This document shows positions 9,624 to 20,852 of a stretch of 64,000 nt of DNA, piece by piece; position 1 is the first letter of the stretch; the number at the start of each line of letters is the position of its first letter. The notes under the pieces are model-generated. The model was not told the origin of the DNA. It did not search any database and saw only the letters and a program-made list of their open reading frames with translations. Source of the DNA: Shewanella nanhaiensis (GTDB taxonomy: Bacteria > Pseudomonadota > Gammaproteobacteria > Enterobacterales > Shewanellaceae); the NCBI RefSeq assembly GCF_019457885.1, contig NZ_JAHZST010000004.1, positions 303,897 to 367,896 on the forward strand, read 5' to 3'. The translations under genes and the position numbers were made by a program.

Positions 9624-11297
9624 TTACTCTTCAACTTCGAAGACAATTTTACCTTGAAGTATTGTCATTAGTAGAGCCGTATCTGCAATTTTATCGATAG
9701 GTAAGCGGGTAATATCTTGTTCTAAAATGGCAAAGTCGGCAGATTTTCCGACCGTTATAGAGCCTGTTATGTCACTAATGCCTAAGCTTTTTGCTGCATT
9801 GATCGTGTATGCATCTATTGCCGTGTGGATATCAGGTAACCCCCTTGAACCCATCTTTAAGCTGTTTGTAATGCTAATTAATGGATTAAGTTCATGTACA
9901 TTCCAGTCACTACTTAATGTCACATTAGCACCAGTATCAAATATAGCCCTTGGGTTCATTAGGGCGTGGGTTCGCTTAGTACCTAAGAAGGCTTCAGCCC
10001 ACTGATGGTCGTGTAATGCAATGTAATCAGAGGCGACTTGAAAATCAGCTGTTATATCCAACTTAGCAAAGCGTGGAGTATCTTTTGCATCGACTAATTC
10101 GACATGGGTGAGGGTATAAGGTTTTTTTGAACCTTGATTACGTACAAGTTCAATGGCATTAAGTGACTCTCGTACTGCTCCATCGCCAATTGCATGAATA
10201 TGAGCGCTATAACCCATCTTATCAAGAGTATCTAGCCAAGTTTTCATCTGTTTTTCTGGGATATAGTTAATGCCGTAGGGTTTATCTTGCAGATAAGTAT
10301 TTAAATAGGGAGCTAATATTTTTGCCGTGCCGTTAACAATAATGCCATCGCTATAGAGCTTCACCTGATTAACTAATAGTAGGCGTGATTTATCATCAGA
10401 TTGCATCTTCTTTAAATAACTAAGCTGAGACGCCATTGAGTTCGCAGGGTAAATCCATGGACGAAGTGAAACACGGGCAGTTAAGTCATTATTTTTCTCT
10501 GCTTGTTGCCATACTTGGTACCAACCCCGCTTCCAATATAGTCGCCCATCACCAATGGTTGTGATGCCACGCGCTGCAGCCTCTTCAAGGCCATTGATGA
10601 GTCCTTGATAACTTTGAGAGAACTGGTTATCAAGATTATTCCATGCCATCTCCATAATGATGTCTCCGGCATTATCAAGCAGAATGCCGTTGAGTTCACC
10701 AGTAACCTCGTCTTTAAGGATCTTTCCGCCCTGAGGGGCTGGGGAGCTTTTCGTGATATTTGCTAATTTAAGTGCTGCAGAGTTGACCCACATAGAGTGT
10801 GATGTTTGCTCCATAAGAACCACGGGCTGCTTGGGAAAGATACTATCGATCACTTCAAGTGGTGTGTAGCTATTATCTTCATTTAAGATGGCATCTAATG
10901 AGAAACCGTAGCCCATCAGCCAAGTATCAGAGTGAGTATTTTCACTGCATGCGACTAAAAGGGGGATCTGCTCTTCAAGTGACTTATAAGCGTCGAGCTC
11001 ACAGTTCCCTCCTGCTTCTGATGCCGCCTCAAAAATATGGTTATGGTTATCAATAAAGCCAGGCATAACATAGGCCTGCTCAAGATTGATAACTTGAGTA
11101 TCTTGATTGCGATAACGCTCAGCTTTTTGAGTTTTGCCTACAAATAGAGTATCCCCATTGCGTATTGCAATTGAGTTAGCATACTTATGCCCGTAAATAT
11201 TGGCGTTTGTTAGTATCGTATCTGCATAATCGACCGCCAGTAAATTATTGCTTATTAATAAGCTTGCCATAATAGCGAGCGGATAGATTCGGCTCAT
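9624..11297 (-). CDS. Secreted amidohydrolase family 3 (YtcJ-like) metal-dependent hydrolase
   Basis: The 557-residue protein has an N-terminal signal sequence (LAIMASLLISNNLLA). A full amidohydrolase barrel follows: HxH metal ligands in PGFIDNHNHIF, a lysine region in NQVKLYSDGIIVNGT, His in SAHIHAIGDGAV and LTHVELV, and the Asp in TLSSDWNVHEL. The C-terminal strand ITVGKSADFAILEQDI returns to the composite beta domain. Relatives hydrolyse N-substituted formamides or other amides, but the substrate is not predictable. The gene stands alone. The intact ligand set argues for an active enzyme in the periplasm. Confidence 0.88.
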   Translation of the reverse strand: MSRIYPLAIMASLLISNNLLAVDYADTILTNANIYGHKYANSIAIRNGDTLFVGKTQKAERYRNQDTQVINLEQAYVMPGFIDNHNHIFEAASEAGGNCELDAYKSLEEQIPLLVACSENTHSDTWLMGYGFSLDAILNEDNSYTPLEVIDSIFPKQPVVLMEQTSHSMWVNSAALKLANITKSSPAPQGGKILKDEVTGELNGILLDNAGDIIMEMAWNNLDNQFSQSYQGLINGLEEAAARGITTIGDGRLYWKRGWYQVWQQAEKNNDLTARVSLRPWIYPANSMASQLSYLKKMQSDDKSRLLLVNQVKLYSDGIIVNGTAKILAPYLNTYLQDKPYGINYIPEKQMKTWLDTLDKMGYSAHIHAIGDGAVRESLNAIELVRNQGSKKPYTLTHVELVDAKDTPRFAKLDITADFQVASDYIALHDHQWAEAFLGTKRTHALMNPRAIFDTGANVTLSSDWNVHELNPLISITNSLKMGSRGLPDIHTAIDAYTINAAKSLGISDITGSITVGKSADFAILEQDITRLPIDKIADTALLMTILQGKIVFEVEE

Positions 11298-11432
11298 GGT
11301 TACTCCTTTTACTCTACCAAAGTGGACGGTATCTCTATGAGGAGTCTTACTGTAACAGAAGGGGGAGAGGATAGTATTGCCTTGGTCTGTAGCTATTAGG
11401 TGTTGTCTTTGTATCGAGGTCTGGCCTATCCA

Positions 11433-11984
11433 CTATTTGATAATTAATCGCCCTAACCAGCGCAGATCTATCTCAATCTCATCAAGCTCGGCTTCAGTGA
11501 TAGGAGCTAAAGTTAAGTCATCGGGGGCTGAGGCAAGCAGGTTGAGATCCACCGCTTGCGCTGTGCCCTCTATGGCGCCGTTATTAAGGCTGAGTTGATA
11601 ATAGATGCCGTTATAAAAGTTGGCACCAAACTCAGATTTTTTCTTATACATAAATAACAGATCATGGGAGAGCCATGATAAGTCATTCAGGCTTATCGTT
11701 CGCGGGTTTGAGTAGGGGTAGGCAAGATGACACCAAAGCTCTGGACCCTCTAAACATTTCATCTCCTTCATGGAGAGGAAGTAGTCTTTAAAAAGTCTGT
11801 GATCCAGATGAAGCTGATAGTGGGTCTTGCCAGCTAAGGTTGAAAACTTGATATCACCTATCATCAGCTCCTTACCTTTTATATCAATAAGGTAGATATG
11901 TTTGTTGCCTGATAATGGGCTATCAGCAAAAGATGAGTAACTTAAACAGATAAGAGTGAGTAATAATCCTATTCTTTTAAACAT
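11433..11984 (-). CDS. Exported protein of unknown function
   Basis: I place the start at ATG 11984: it is preceded by AGGA at about 8 nt spacing and begins a clear signal peptide (MFKRIGLLLTLICLSYSSFA). An in-frame TTG at 12020 would add 12 residues and lies inside an inverted repeat. The mature part is about 163 residues, mostly beta-prone, with two cysteines close together (KCLEGPELWC) that could form a disulfide in the periplasm. I do not recognise the family. The gene stands alone between the amidohydrolase and another small exported protein. Confidence 0.7.
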   Translation of the reverse strand: MFKRIGLLLTLICLSYSSFADSPLSGNKHIYLIDIKGKELMIGDIKFSTLAGKTHYQLHLDHRLFKDYFLSMKEMKCLEGPELWCHLAYPYSNPRTISLNDLSWLSHDLLFMYKKKSEFGANFYNGIYYQLSLNNGAIEGTAQAVDLNLLASAPDDLTLAPITEAELDEIEIDLRWLGRLIIK

Positions 11985-12013
11985 CTCGGCTTTCCTACAT
12001 AGGAGGTTGGTTA

Positions 12014-12061
12014 ATACCAATCAGTATAAGTAGTTGATCAAATCTTTATACTGATTGGTAT
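12014..12061. repeat. 48-bp inverted repeat of the ATACCAATCRGTATA family
   Basis: ATACCAATCAGTATA (12014-12028) is the exact reverse complement of TATACTGATTGGTAT (12047-12061), separated by 18 nt. The same arm sequence bounds the 265-bp element at 57500-57764 and occurs singly at 59646-59660. This looks like a minimal mobile or structural repeat common in this genome. It lies just upstream of the exported protein ending at 11433. Confidence 0.8.
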
Positions 12062-12206
12062 AACATCTAATAAAGATGAGTCTATGTCTATTCTCCTTTG
12101 GAAGGAGTTTTGAATGATGCTAGTGGGATGTCGCAGATGTAAGCTTAATAGGGGCTAATTAACCCCATCATTTGGAGATGGGGGAGTTATCTAGTAAAAA
12201 TAGGCA

Positions 12207-12581
12207 TTAATAGAGGGTTGGATGAACTCTCACCTGATCAAAATCATCGCAGTTATTATGGTCATGATCCCACAAGGTGACCTCTCTGTTGAATGAGAAG
12301 GCCATTCTAAGTGCGGCGATTATTGACTTTCCTCCATCATCATTGGCGTTGTATTTATAGTTCAGTGGTATCTCTACACCGTTTGCAAGATGAACATTTA
12401 CGGCGTTGGCCCAATCTGGACCGCCTTTAATGTTTGTGACATATCCAAAGTCGATAGCTGTGATAAATTGTTTTTCTGCGCAGATGACTCCAGGGTTACG
12501 ATCCGTTGCTAAAGTAGGGAGTGCTGTTGTGGCTAAGAGAGCTAAGCCTAAGAGTAGGGAACTATTTCTATTGATATTCAA
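12207..12581 (-). CDS. Small secreted protein of unknown function, possible OB-fold (AB5 B-subunit-like)
   Basis: The 124-residue product has a good signal peptide (SLLLGLALLATTALPTLA) and a mature part of about 100 residues with just two cysteines, near each end (GVICAEK and NNCDDF), likely one disulfide. The layout is beta strands, a central helix (GGKSIIAALRMAFSFNR) and a final VTLWDHDHNNCDDFDQVRV. It recalls pentameric OB-fold B subunits of the subtilase/pertussis type and their free-standing relatives. That comparison rests on pattern only. No A-subunit gene is nearby. Confidence 0.65.
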   Translation of the reverse strand: MNINRNSSLLLGLALLATTALPTLATDRNPGVICAEKQFITAIDFGYVTNIKGGPDWANAVNVHLANGVEIPLNYKYNANDDGGKSIIAALRMAFSFNREVTLWDHDHNNCDDFDQVRVHPTLY

Positions 12582-12702
12582 ATTGATACCTCACAATTGT
12601 TATTATTGCTGTACGTTAATTGCACATCTTTACGGTATATTGTTTTGTTAATATTGTAAAATGCAGAGGTAATCACTGTTCTGGTTAGTTATTTTGAATA
12701 GT

Positions 12703-12731
12703 AAAAAGCACACCTTTCGGTGTGCTTTTTT
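12703..12731 (-). terminator. Terminator after gltD
   Basis: AAAAAGCACACC, a TTTC loop and GGTGTGCTTTTTT form a strong stem with A/T tracts on both sides, 35 bp beyond the gltD stop. It may also stop readthrough in the other direction. Confidence 0.9.
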
Positions 12732-12765
12732 GGAACACTTTCCCATTGCTGGGAGGAGTTTAGAG

Positions 12766-14181
<1,416 letters not shown>

Positions 14182-17100
14182 TTACCCCGCTACTACAGCT
14201 AATTCTGGTTGTGATTGCTCAAGTTTTAATAGATCTGAAACCGGTACATTTTTAGGTTTCACTAAGACAAAGCATTCGATCCAGTTTTCAAAGTCAGCCA
14301 GTAGCATCTTGGCATGCTCGCTACCTGTTTCCGCTAAATGCTCCTCTATTAAGCCTCTTAAGTGGTGCTGATGTAACGGTGAGCTGACTTTTTGTGTGTC
14401 GACTAGCTCAGTGTTCACTCGGCGATGGAAGCGGCCAAGCCTGTCGAACACATAGGCAAATCCGCCTGTCATACCCGCAGCGAAGTTCACGCCAGTTCTT
14501 CCTAGAACAAGTACGATGCCGCCAGTCATATATTCACAACCGTTGTCACCTAAGCCTTCAACCACTGCAGTGGCGCCCGAGTTACGCACGGCAAATCGCT
14601 CTCCTGCGGTTCCTGCAGCAAACAACTTACCACCGGAGGCGCCATAGAGGCAGGTGTTACCGATAATGGCCGAGCGTTCGCTCTGGAAGGTACTTCCTAG
14701 CGGTGGATGTATGGTGATCTTGCCACCTGACATCCCTTTGCCTACATAGTCGTTACCGTCGCCACACAAGGTGAGCTCTAACCCTGGTGAGTTCCAGACA
14801 CCAAAGCTCTGGCCTGCGCTACCATTAAACCTTAACTGTATCGGCTGTTTAGCTCCCTCTTTACCCACTGTTTTGGCGATAAAGCCTGAGAGTGAAGCAC
14901 CAACGGAGCGATCGGTATTATTGATATCAAATCGCGCTTGAATCGACTCGCCCGCGACAACGGCATCTCTAACCTTGTCTAAAACGACTTGATTCAACAG
15001 ACCTTTATCTTCAGTGTGATTGAGTTCACGCCATGTTTTTGCACTGCCTTCAGGTATTTTGGGTGTATAGAGGATAGGGTTAAGATCTAGCCCTTGCTGC
15101 TTAGATGTCTTGCCCTCTAGTGTGGTTAACCACTCGCTGCGACCGATAAGATCTTCAAACTGAGTGACCCCTAGCGCAGCCATCCCTTCGCGGATCTCTC
15201 TTGCGACAAACTCAAAGTAGGTCATGACACGCTCAGGTAGACCGTGGTAGTGCTCATTTCTCAACTTAGTGTTCTGAGTAGCAACGCCCGTTGCACAGTT
15301 ATTCAGGTGGCAGATACGCAGGTATTTACACCCTAATGCAATCATAGGTACGGTACCAAAACCGAAGCTTTCCGCGCCGAGCAGGGCCGCTTTTAGTACA
15401 TCTTGGCCGGTTTTCAGTCCGCCATCTACCTGCAGTCGTATCTTATGTCTAAGACCATTCTCAACCAAAGATTGATGCACTTCAGCAAGGCCTAGCTCCC
15501 ATGGGCTACCGGCATATTTGACTGAGGTTATTGGGCTGGCACCTGTGCCACCATCATAACCAGAGATGGTGATCATATCGGCGTAGGCTTTAGCCACACC
15601 GGTTGCGATAGTCCCTACACCAGGCTCAGAGACGAGTTTGACCGAAACCATGGCGCTTGGGTTGATCTGTTTAAGGTCAAAAATGAGCTGAGCAAGATCT
15701 TCAATCGAGTAGATATCATGATGGGGTGGAGGCGAGATCAGGGTAACACCAGGTCTTGCATTACGCAGGCCTGCTATCTCAACACTCACCTTGTGACCAG
15801 GAAGTTGACCACCTTCGCCGGGTTTAGCCCCCTGTGCGACCTTGATCTGCAGTACTTCCGCATTCATCAGGTAGTGAGCGGTGACACCGAATCGTCCCGA
15901 GGCTATCTGTTTGATTTTCGAGTTGCGCTCTGAGTTGAAACGGCTTGGATCTTCCCCACCTTCACCAGAGTTTGAACGGCCACCGAGTCGGTTCATCGCT
16001 ACCGCTAATGCCTCATGGGCTTCTGGGCTAAGGGCTCCAATACTCATGGCGGCGCTGTCAAACCTAGGATAGAGACTGTCGGCGGACTCTACCTTATCGA
16101 GTTCAACAGCCTCTAGCTCACCTTTAATGGCGATAAGATCGCGCAGTGTCGCGATCGGACGGTTATCAACCAGCTCAGTAAACTTCTTATAACTTGGGTA
16201 GTCACGGTTTTTTAAGCTAGCTTGCAGTGTATTAACCACATCTGGGTTAAAACAGTGGTACTCGCCGCCTTCAACATACTTGAGTAATCCACCTTGTGAT
16301 AGGGGCTGGTGAGCACGGAAGGCAAGCTTATGTAACTCAACCTGATCTTGCTCAAGCTCGTTAAAGTTAGCACCTTCGATGCGGCTCACAACACCATTAA
16401 AACAGAGCTCGACGACCTTGCTAGCAAGGCCAACTGCTTCAAACTGCTGACTACAACGGTATGAGGAGACTGTACTGATCCCCATCTTCGACATGATCTT
16501 CCTCAGGCCTTTATCTATGCCTTGGCGGAAGTTCAGCATCAGCTGGTAGTTTTTAGGGGCATTATTGAGCTTAGCCAGTGCCGAGATGCTCTCGTATGCC
16601 AGGTATGGGTATATGGCGGTTGCGCCAAAACCTAGTAACACGGCGAAGTGGTGTGGATCACGAGCCGAACCTGTCTCTACTATGATGTTAGTATCACAGC
16701 GTAGGCTCTTATCAACCAATATCTTCTGCACCGCTCCTACTGCCATGGCAGCTGGGATAATCTGCTTAGATTTGTCCGTTGCACGATCCGACAAGATAAG
16801 CAGGGTAGTGCCTGTGCGCGCTAGACGCTCAGACTCATCACAGATCCGGATAATCGCCTGTTCGAGTCCCTCTGTGATGTCGTAATTCAGGTCGACTCTG
16901 TTAGCGCGGTAGTAGGTCGAATCCAATGCCATTAACTGGTTAAAGTCGCTGTACAGAAGCACAGGAGAGTTAAACATCACTCGGTAGGCGTGGCCTGTGG
17001 TCTCATTAAACAGATTCTGCTCCCTACCCACACAGGTAGAGAGTGACATAACATGCTTCTCTCTTAATGGATCAATAGGAGGATTGGTCACCTGCGCAAA

Positions 17101-18636
17101 TTTCTGTCTGAAGTAGTCATAGACAGTGCGTGACTTTTTAGAGAGTACAGCCATAGGGGTATCATCACCCATAGAGCCGGTGGCCTCTTCGCCCTTTTGG
17201 GCAAGTACCCAAATAACCTGTTCTAGCTCTTCACGTGAGTAACCAAAATGCTTTTGGTATTGCAGCAGTTGCTCTGATGAAAATTCACAGATCCCTTGCT
17301 CAGCAATTGGGATCTCTTCGGCTGGGGTTAAGTTTTGACTGTTTTTCGCCATCCAAGCCTTATAGGGATGACGACGTTTAAGATCGTTATCTATCTCAAA
17401 TGAAGAGTAGAGCTGACCGTTAAGGGTGTCGAGCACTAATAGCTCTCCGGGTCCAACACGTCCCTTCTCGACCACTTCATCGGGAGCGTAATCCCAAATT
17501 CCCACCTCTGATGCTAAGGTGAGGATTCTGTCTTTGGTGATCACATAGCGTGACGGGCGCAGACCATTACGGTCTACGGCGCATGCCGCGTGGCGACCAT
17601 TGGTCATAACGATGCCCGCAGGTCCATCCCATGGCTCCATATGCATAGAGTTGAAGTCGTAGAAAGCTTTTAACTCCTCATCCATCTCTGGGTTACTTTG
17701 CCAGGCTGGTGGGATCAACAAGCGCATGGCACGGTAGAGATCCATACCGCCAGCAAGAAGCATCTCAAGCATGTTATCCAGTGAGGAGGAGTCTGAGCCA
17801 GTTTCGTTTACGAAGGGGGCTGCTTGTTGCAGATCTGGCAATAGTGGAGCATTAAATTTATAAGCACGTGCACGTGCCCACTGCCTATTACAGGTAATGG
17901 TATTAATTTCACCGTTATGGGCAAGGTACCTAAAGGGCTGCGCGAGGGGCCATTTAGGTGAGGTATTAGTTGAGAATCTTTGATGAAATAGACAGATTGA
18001 GCTTTGCAATCTGATATCGGCCAGATCAAGATAAAACTCAGGGAGATCGGCTGGCATCATCAGGCCTTTATAGACAATGACTTGGCCTGATAAGCTGGCT
18101 ACATAGAAATCTTTATCATGGTGAAGCTGCTGCTCTAAACGGCGTCTTGCCATATAGAGGCGACGCTCAAGATCTTTCTCTCGCCATCCAATAGGGGAGT
18201 TTATCAGTACTTGATAGATCTGGGGTTGGCTTGCTTTACCTATATCACCAAGTACATCGGCATTGACCGGAACCTTTCTCCAACCTGCAACACTTAAGGT
18301 CTCTTTTTCAAGCTCACGCTCTAACAGGAGTTTAGTTTGCTCTGCTAGTTGGTCATTTTGATTGAGGAAAAGCATACCAACGGCAAACTTACGGCTAAGG
18401 TGCCAATCGTTTTCTGCTGCTACGGCTTCAAAAAACTTAACGGGAAGCTGCATTAGTAATCCACAGCCGTCGCCTGTACGGCCGTCTGCTGCGATTCCAC
18501 CACGGTGCTTCATACGGTCTAGACCGTGAATTGCGGTTCTTACGATGCGGTGGCTAGGCTCACCGTCCATCTGGGCTATCAGGCCAAAACCACAATTATC
18601 TCTCTCGAAACTGGGGTGATACAAGCTCATACACAA
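14182..18636 (-). CDS. gltB: Glutamate synthase large (alpha) subunit
   Basis: The 1484-residue protein has an N-terminal class II glutamine amidotransferase domain. Its nucleophile is Cys15 in RDNCGFGLIA, which implies removal of a short propeptide. A central domain, the FMN-binding synthase barrel (PPPHHDIYSIEDLAQLIFDL, SGYDGGTGASP) and the 3Fe-4S cluster motif CKYLRICHLNNC follow. The C-terminal GXGXG beta-helix (GNTCLYGASGGKLFAAG) closes the protein. It works with GltD in ammonium assimilation. The 505-bp upstream gap shared with divergent yhcC carries a palindrome at 18794-18807 that may be an operator. Confidence 0.98.
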   Translation of the reverse strand: MCMSLYHPSFERDNCGFGLIAQMDGEPSHRIVRTAIHGLDRMKHRGGIAADGRTGDGCGLLMQLPVKFFEAVAAENDWHLSRKFAVGMLFLNQNDQLAEQTKLLLERELEKETLSVAGWRKVPVNADVLGDIGKASQPQIYQVLINSPIGWREKDLERRLYMARRRLEQQLHHDKDFYVASLSGQVIVYKGLMMPADLPEFYLDLADIRLQSSICLFHQRFSTNTSPKWPLAQPFRYLAHNGEINTITCNRQWARARAYKFNAPLLPDLQQAAPFVNETGSDSSSLDNMLEMLLAGGMDLYRAMRLLIPPAWQSNPEMDEELKAFYDFNSMHMEPWDGPAGIVMTNGRHAACAVDRNGLRPSRYVITKDRILTLASEVGIWDYAPDEVVEKGRVGPGELLVLDTLNGQLYSSFEIDNDLKRRHPYKAWMAKNSQNLTPAEEIPIAEQGICEFSSEQLLQYQKHFGYSREELEQVIWVLAQKGEEATGSMGDDTPMAVLSKKSRTVYDYFRQKFAQVTNPPIDPLREKHVMSLSTCVGREQNLFNETTGHAYRVMFNSPVLLYSDFNQLMALDSTYYRANRVDLNYDITEGLEQAIIRICDESERLARTGTTLLILSDRATDKSKQIIPAAMAVGAVQKILVDKSLRCDTNIIVETGSARDPHHFAVLLGFGATAIYPYLAYESISALAKLNNAPKNYQLMLNFRQGIDKGLRKIMSKMGISTVSSYRCSQQFEAVGLASKVVELCFNGVVSRIEGANFNELEQDQVELHKLAFRAHQPLSQGGLLKYVEGGEYHCFNPDVVNTLQASLKNRDYPSYKKFTELVDNRPIATLRDLIAIKGELEAVELDKVESADSLYPRFDSAAMSIGALSPEAHEALAVAMNRLGGRSNSGEGGEDPSRFNSERNSKIKQIASGRFGVTAHYLMNAEVLQIKVAQGAKPGEGGQLPGHKVSVEIAGLRNARPGVTLISPPPHHDIYSIEDLAQLIFDLKQINPSAMVSVKLVSEPGVGTIATGVAKAYADMITISGYDGGTGASPITSVKYAGSPWELGLAEVHQSLVENGLRHKIRLQVDGGLKTGQDVLKAALLGAESFGFGTVPMIALGCKYLRICHLNNCATGVATQNTKLRNEHYHGLPERVMTYFEFVAREIREGMAALGVTQFEDLIGRSEWLTTLEGKTSKQQGLDLNPILYTPKIPEGSAKTWRELNHTEDKGLLNQVVLDKVRDAVVAGESIQARFDINNTDRSVGASLSGFIAKTVGKEGAKQPIQLRFNGSAGQSFGVWNSPGLELTLCGDGNDYVGKGMSGGKITIHPPLGSTFQSERSAIIGNTCLYGASGGKLFAAGTAGERFAVRNSGATAVVEGLGDNGCEYMTGGIVLVLGRTGVNFAAGMTGGFAYVFDRLGRFHRRVNTELVDTQKVSSPLHQHHLRGLIEEHLAETGSEHAKMLLADFENWIECFVLVKPKNVPVSDLLKLEQSQPELAVVAG

Positions 18637-19141
18637 ACTCCCTAAACTTAAACTGAATACTACGTCGGGAAAATCTTGTTATAACTATGCACCCGAACCA
18701 TTCAAATTAACGTTTGATTAAAGAAAGGTCAAACCAAATAAATGCATAAATTAGCGACTGCTTAACTCTCATTGGCCATAATTTTAACCCGTGTTACGTT
18801 AACGTAAACTGTAAATTGATTTGTATAACGCTATGAATAAAAAGAATTTTAATTTTAAGGTTAAAATTTTAGTTAATAAAATGTAACGGTAGTAGCTGTA
18901 AAGTTTTTTTGAGAAATATGAGTTCTATTGCAAATATAATGAATTATAAGCGGATATCACGTTTGCTTATTTATGCAGTGCTAATGCGTTAACTACATTT
19001 TTACCCCCCTTTTTTTGCTGAATCTCTATTTTCTGTTAAATCACCTTTATCTCTGTTGTATGGGGTTAGTTTGATTTGGCTCCACGTTTTTGCTCAATAG
19101 ATGAATTAGAATATGCTCATTCATTCTAGTAGTAGTAGAAA
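18637..19141. other. 505-bp AT-rich divergent promoter region between gltB and yhcC
   Basis: This gap contains no convincing coding frame. It must hold the gltB promoter (minus strand) and that of yhcC-hptA (plus strand). The visible structure is one perfect 14-bp palindrome (18794-18807) plus several A/T runs. I could not choose -35/-10 pairs with confidence. Confidence 0.7.
18794..18807. promoter_or_regulatory. Palindrome TTACGTTAACGTAA, candidate LiuR-type operator of gltBD
   Basis: The 14-bp sequence is a perfect palindrome about 160 bp upstream of the gltB start. It closely resembles the motif described for LiuR, the MerR-family regulator of branched-chain amino-acid catabolism in Shewanella, whose regulon I recall as including glutamate synthase genes. 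The palindrome is seen directly; the LiuR assignment is inference from memory of the motif. Confidence 0.5.
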
Positions 19142-20092
19142 ATGGGTTTAGATCAGTACGTCAATACGTTCGGTGTTGCTTGTAAGCAGCGCTTCGGTGA
19201 AAAACTTAAAAAGTTAACCATAGATGCAAAATTTACCTGCCCAAATAGAGACGGTACATTGGGAAGAGGGGGTTGCACCTATTGTAATGTGGCCTCTTTT
19301 AGTTATGAGCATGGCACTGAGTTATCGATACCTGAACAGCTAAATAAAGGTAGAGAGAGGTTTGCCGGGCGAACATCAAAATATATCGCCTATTTTCAGG
19401 CTTATACCAGCACTTATGATGAATATAAGGTGTTGAAGGCTAAGTATGATGAGGCGATTATCGATCCTGATATCGTGGGATTGTGTGTGGGAACTCGGCC
19501 TGATTGTGTTTCCAATGACGTTATTGAGTTACTGGCTGGTTATCAGGCCCGCGGTATTGATGTTTGGTTGGAGTTGGGCTTGCAATCAGCCAGCGATAAG
19601 ACATTGAAACGGATCAATCGTGGCCACACTCTAGCCGACTATCTCGATACTGTGACCCGTGCTCGAGCTAAGGGAATTAAGGTCTGTACACACCTGATTT
19701 TAGGTTTGCCTGGAGAGGAACATCAGGATTACCTTGATAGTTTACATGCTGTACTTCAAGCCGGTGTTGATGGGCTTAAGTTGCATCCACTGCATATAGT
19801 AGAGGGAAGCACCATGGCAAAAGCGTGGCGGAGTTCGCGGATTACGCTACTGTCAATGGAGGATTACGCTTTTAGTGTTGGTGAGATGATACGTTATACG
19901 CCAAAAGAGATAATTTTTCATAGGGTTACAGCCTATGCGAAAAAACCGATTTTATTGGCTCCTGACTGGTGTGCCTATCGTTGGAATGGATTAGTTGCGA
20001 TTGTGGATGACTTAAAAGCTAAAGGTGGGCAGGGGAGCTATTTGATTTCTAAGTTAAAAATGGATTCAAAAAGCGATATAGAAAACAGTTAA
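19142..20092 (+). CDS. yhcC: TIGR01212 family radical SAM protein YhcC
   Basis: The 316-residue protein carries the radical-SAM cluster motif with the spacing of the YhcC group (FTCPNRDGTLGRGGCTYCN). GLCVGTRPDCVSNDV, LELGLQSASDKTLKRINRGH and LILGLPGEEHQDYL follow, all typical of Elp3-like radical SAM barrels. The substrate is not established as far as I know. As in E. coli it is divergent from gltB, but here it is followed by hptA where E. coli has arcB. Confidence 0.93.
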   Translation: MGLDQYVNTFGVACKQRFGEKLKKLTIDAKFTCPNRDGTLGRGGCTYCNVASFSYEHGTELSIPEQLNKGRERFAGRTSKYIAYFQAYTSTYDEYKVLKAKYDEAIIDPDIVGLCVGTRPDCVSNDVIELLAGYQARGIDVWLELGLQSASDKTLKRINRGHTLADYLDTVTRARAKGIKVCTHLILGLPGEEHQDYLDSLHAVLQAGVDGLKLHPLHIVEGSTMAKAWRSSRITLLSMEDYAFSVGEMIRYTPKEIIFHRVTAYAKKPILLAPDWCAYRWNGLVAIVDDLKAKGGQGSYLISKLKMDSKSDIENS

Positions 20093-20245
20093 ATGGCAGG
20101 TTTGATTAAAATTTAGTTAAAAGATGGTTAATAAATGAATGTTTTTACGCTGTTATTACTCATTTAGTTGCACCAGCAATTATAGCGGGTATTATGTTGT
20201 AAATTAGTTTGTATACAGTCAAGAATTTTTGAGAGGTGCCTTAAT

Positions 20246-20611
20246 ATGGCAACAGCTGAAATAGAATCAATTTTGGATCTTAATACTCTAGAGCAGTACT
20301 GCAGTGCAATTGGTGCGGGCACTTTGTTAAAAAGCGTCGTTTTATTTGAGCAGTTGATGCCAGAGTATGTGGGCAACTTAGTTAATGCTAAAGAAGCTCA
20401 AGATAAAGACACATTGTGTTCTGAAGCTCATAAGTTTAAAGGCGCCGCCGGTTCCGTTGGCCTGAAACGTATTCAGCAGTTTGCTCAACTACTTCAACAC
20501 GGTGAAGATGCTGAGTGGGCTGAGGGTCACGAAGCCTGGTTACAAGCTATTGTTGATAATGCCAGCCTAGATCTAGCTGAATTAAAGCAGTATCTAGAGG
20601 CGAAAGCATAA
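20246..20611 (+). CDS. hptA: HPt domain phosphotransfer protein of the Shewanella Arc system
   Basis: The 121-residue protein is essentially one histidine phosphotransfer domain. His62 lies in the canonical motif CSEAHKFKGAAGSVG. In Shewanella the ArcB kinase is split: the sensor ArcS lies elsewhere and a free-standing HPt protein relays phosphate to ArcA. That HPt gene sits exactly here, after yhcC and before oxyR, occupying the arcB position of enterics. It is cytoplasmic and should be needed for anaerobic respiratory control. A start at ATG 20246 with GAGAGG upstream is good. A terminator follows at 20636. Confidence 0.92.
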   Translation: MATAEIESILDLNTLEQYCSAIGAGTLLKSVVLFEQLMPEYVGNLVNAKEAQDKDTLCSEAHKFKGAAGSVGLKRIQQFAQLLQHGEDAEWAEGHEAWLQAIVDNASLDLAELKQYLEAKA

Positions 20612-20635
20612 CAGCTTGATTTTGTTATGTGCATG

Positions 20636-20670
20636 GCGCTAATGGAGCTTGACTCTATTAGCGCTTTTTT
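20636..20670 (+). terminator. Terminator of hptA
   Basis: GCGCTAAT (20636-20643) pairs with ATTAGCGC (20657-20664) and is followed by six T residues, 25 bp after the hptA stop. Confidence 0.9.
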
Positions 20671-20852
20671 ATGGCGTTTATCTCCGCATTTCCCGCTTTA
20701 TTTAGTCTTTTTCTCTTTTTTGTTCATAAAATCCTAATTAAATTTTAGAGATAGCTCACATTTTAATGTCTGATATTACGCGAATAGTGCTAATACTATG
20801 GTATTGTCGATATTGAATATCTGAATGAAAATCTTAGTTGGTAATCGATTTT

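Noticed and set aside
9727..10005. Plus-strand reading frame inside the amidohydrolase gene
   Set aside because: Antisense to a clearly coding gene, with no ribosome site or recognisable protein; several similar open frames opposite gltB, nhaA, mutH and ptsP were dropped for the same reason.
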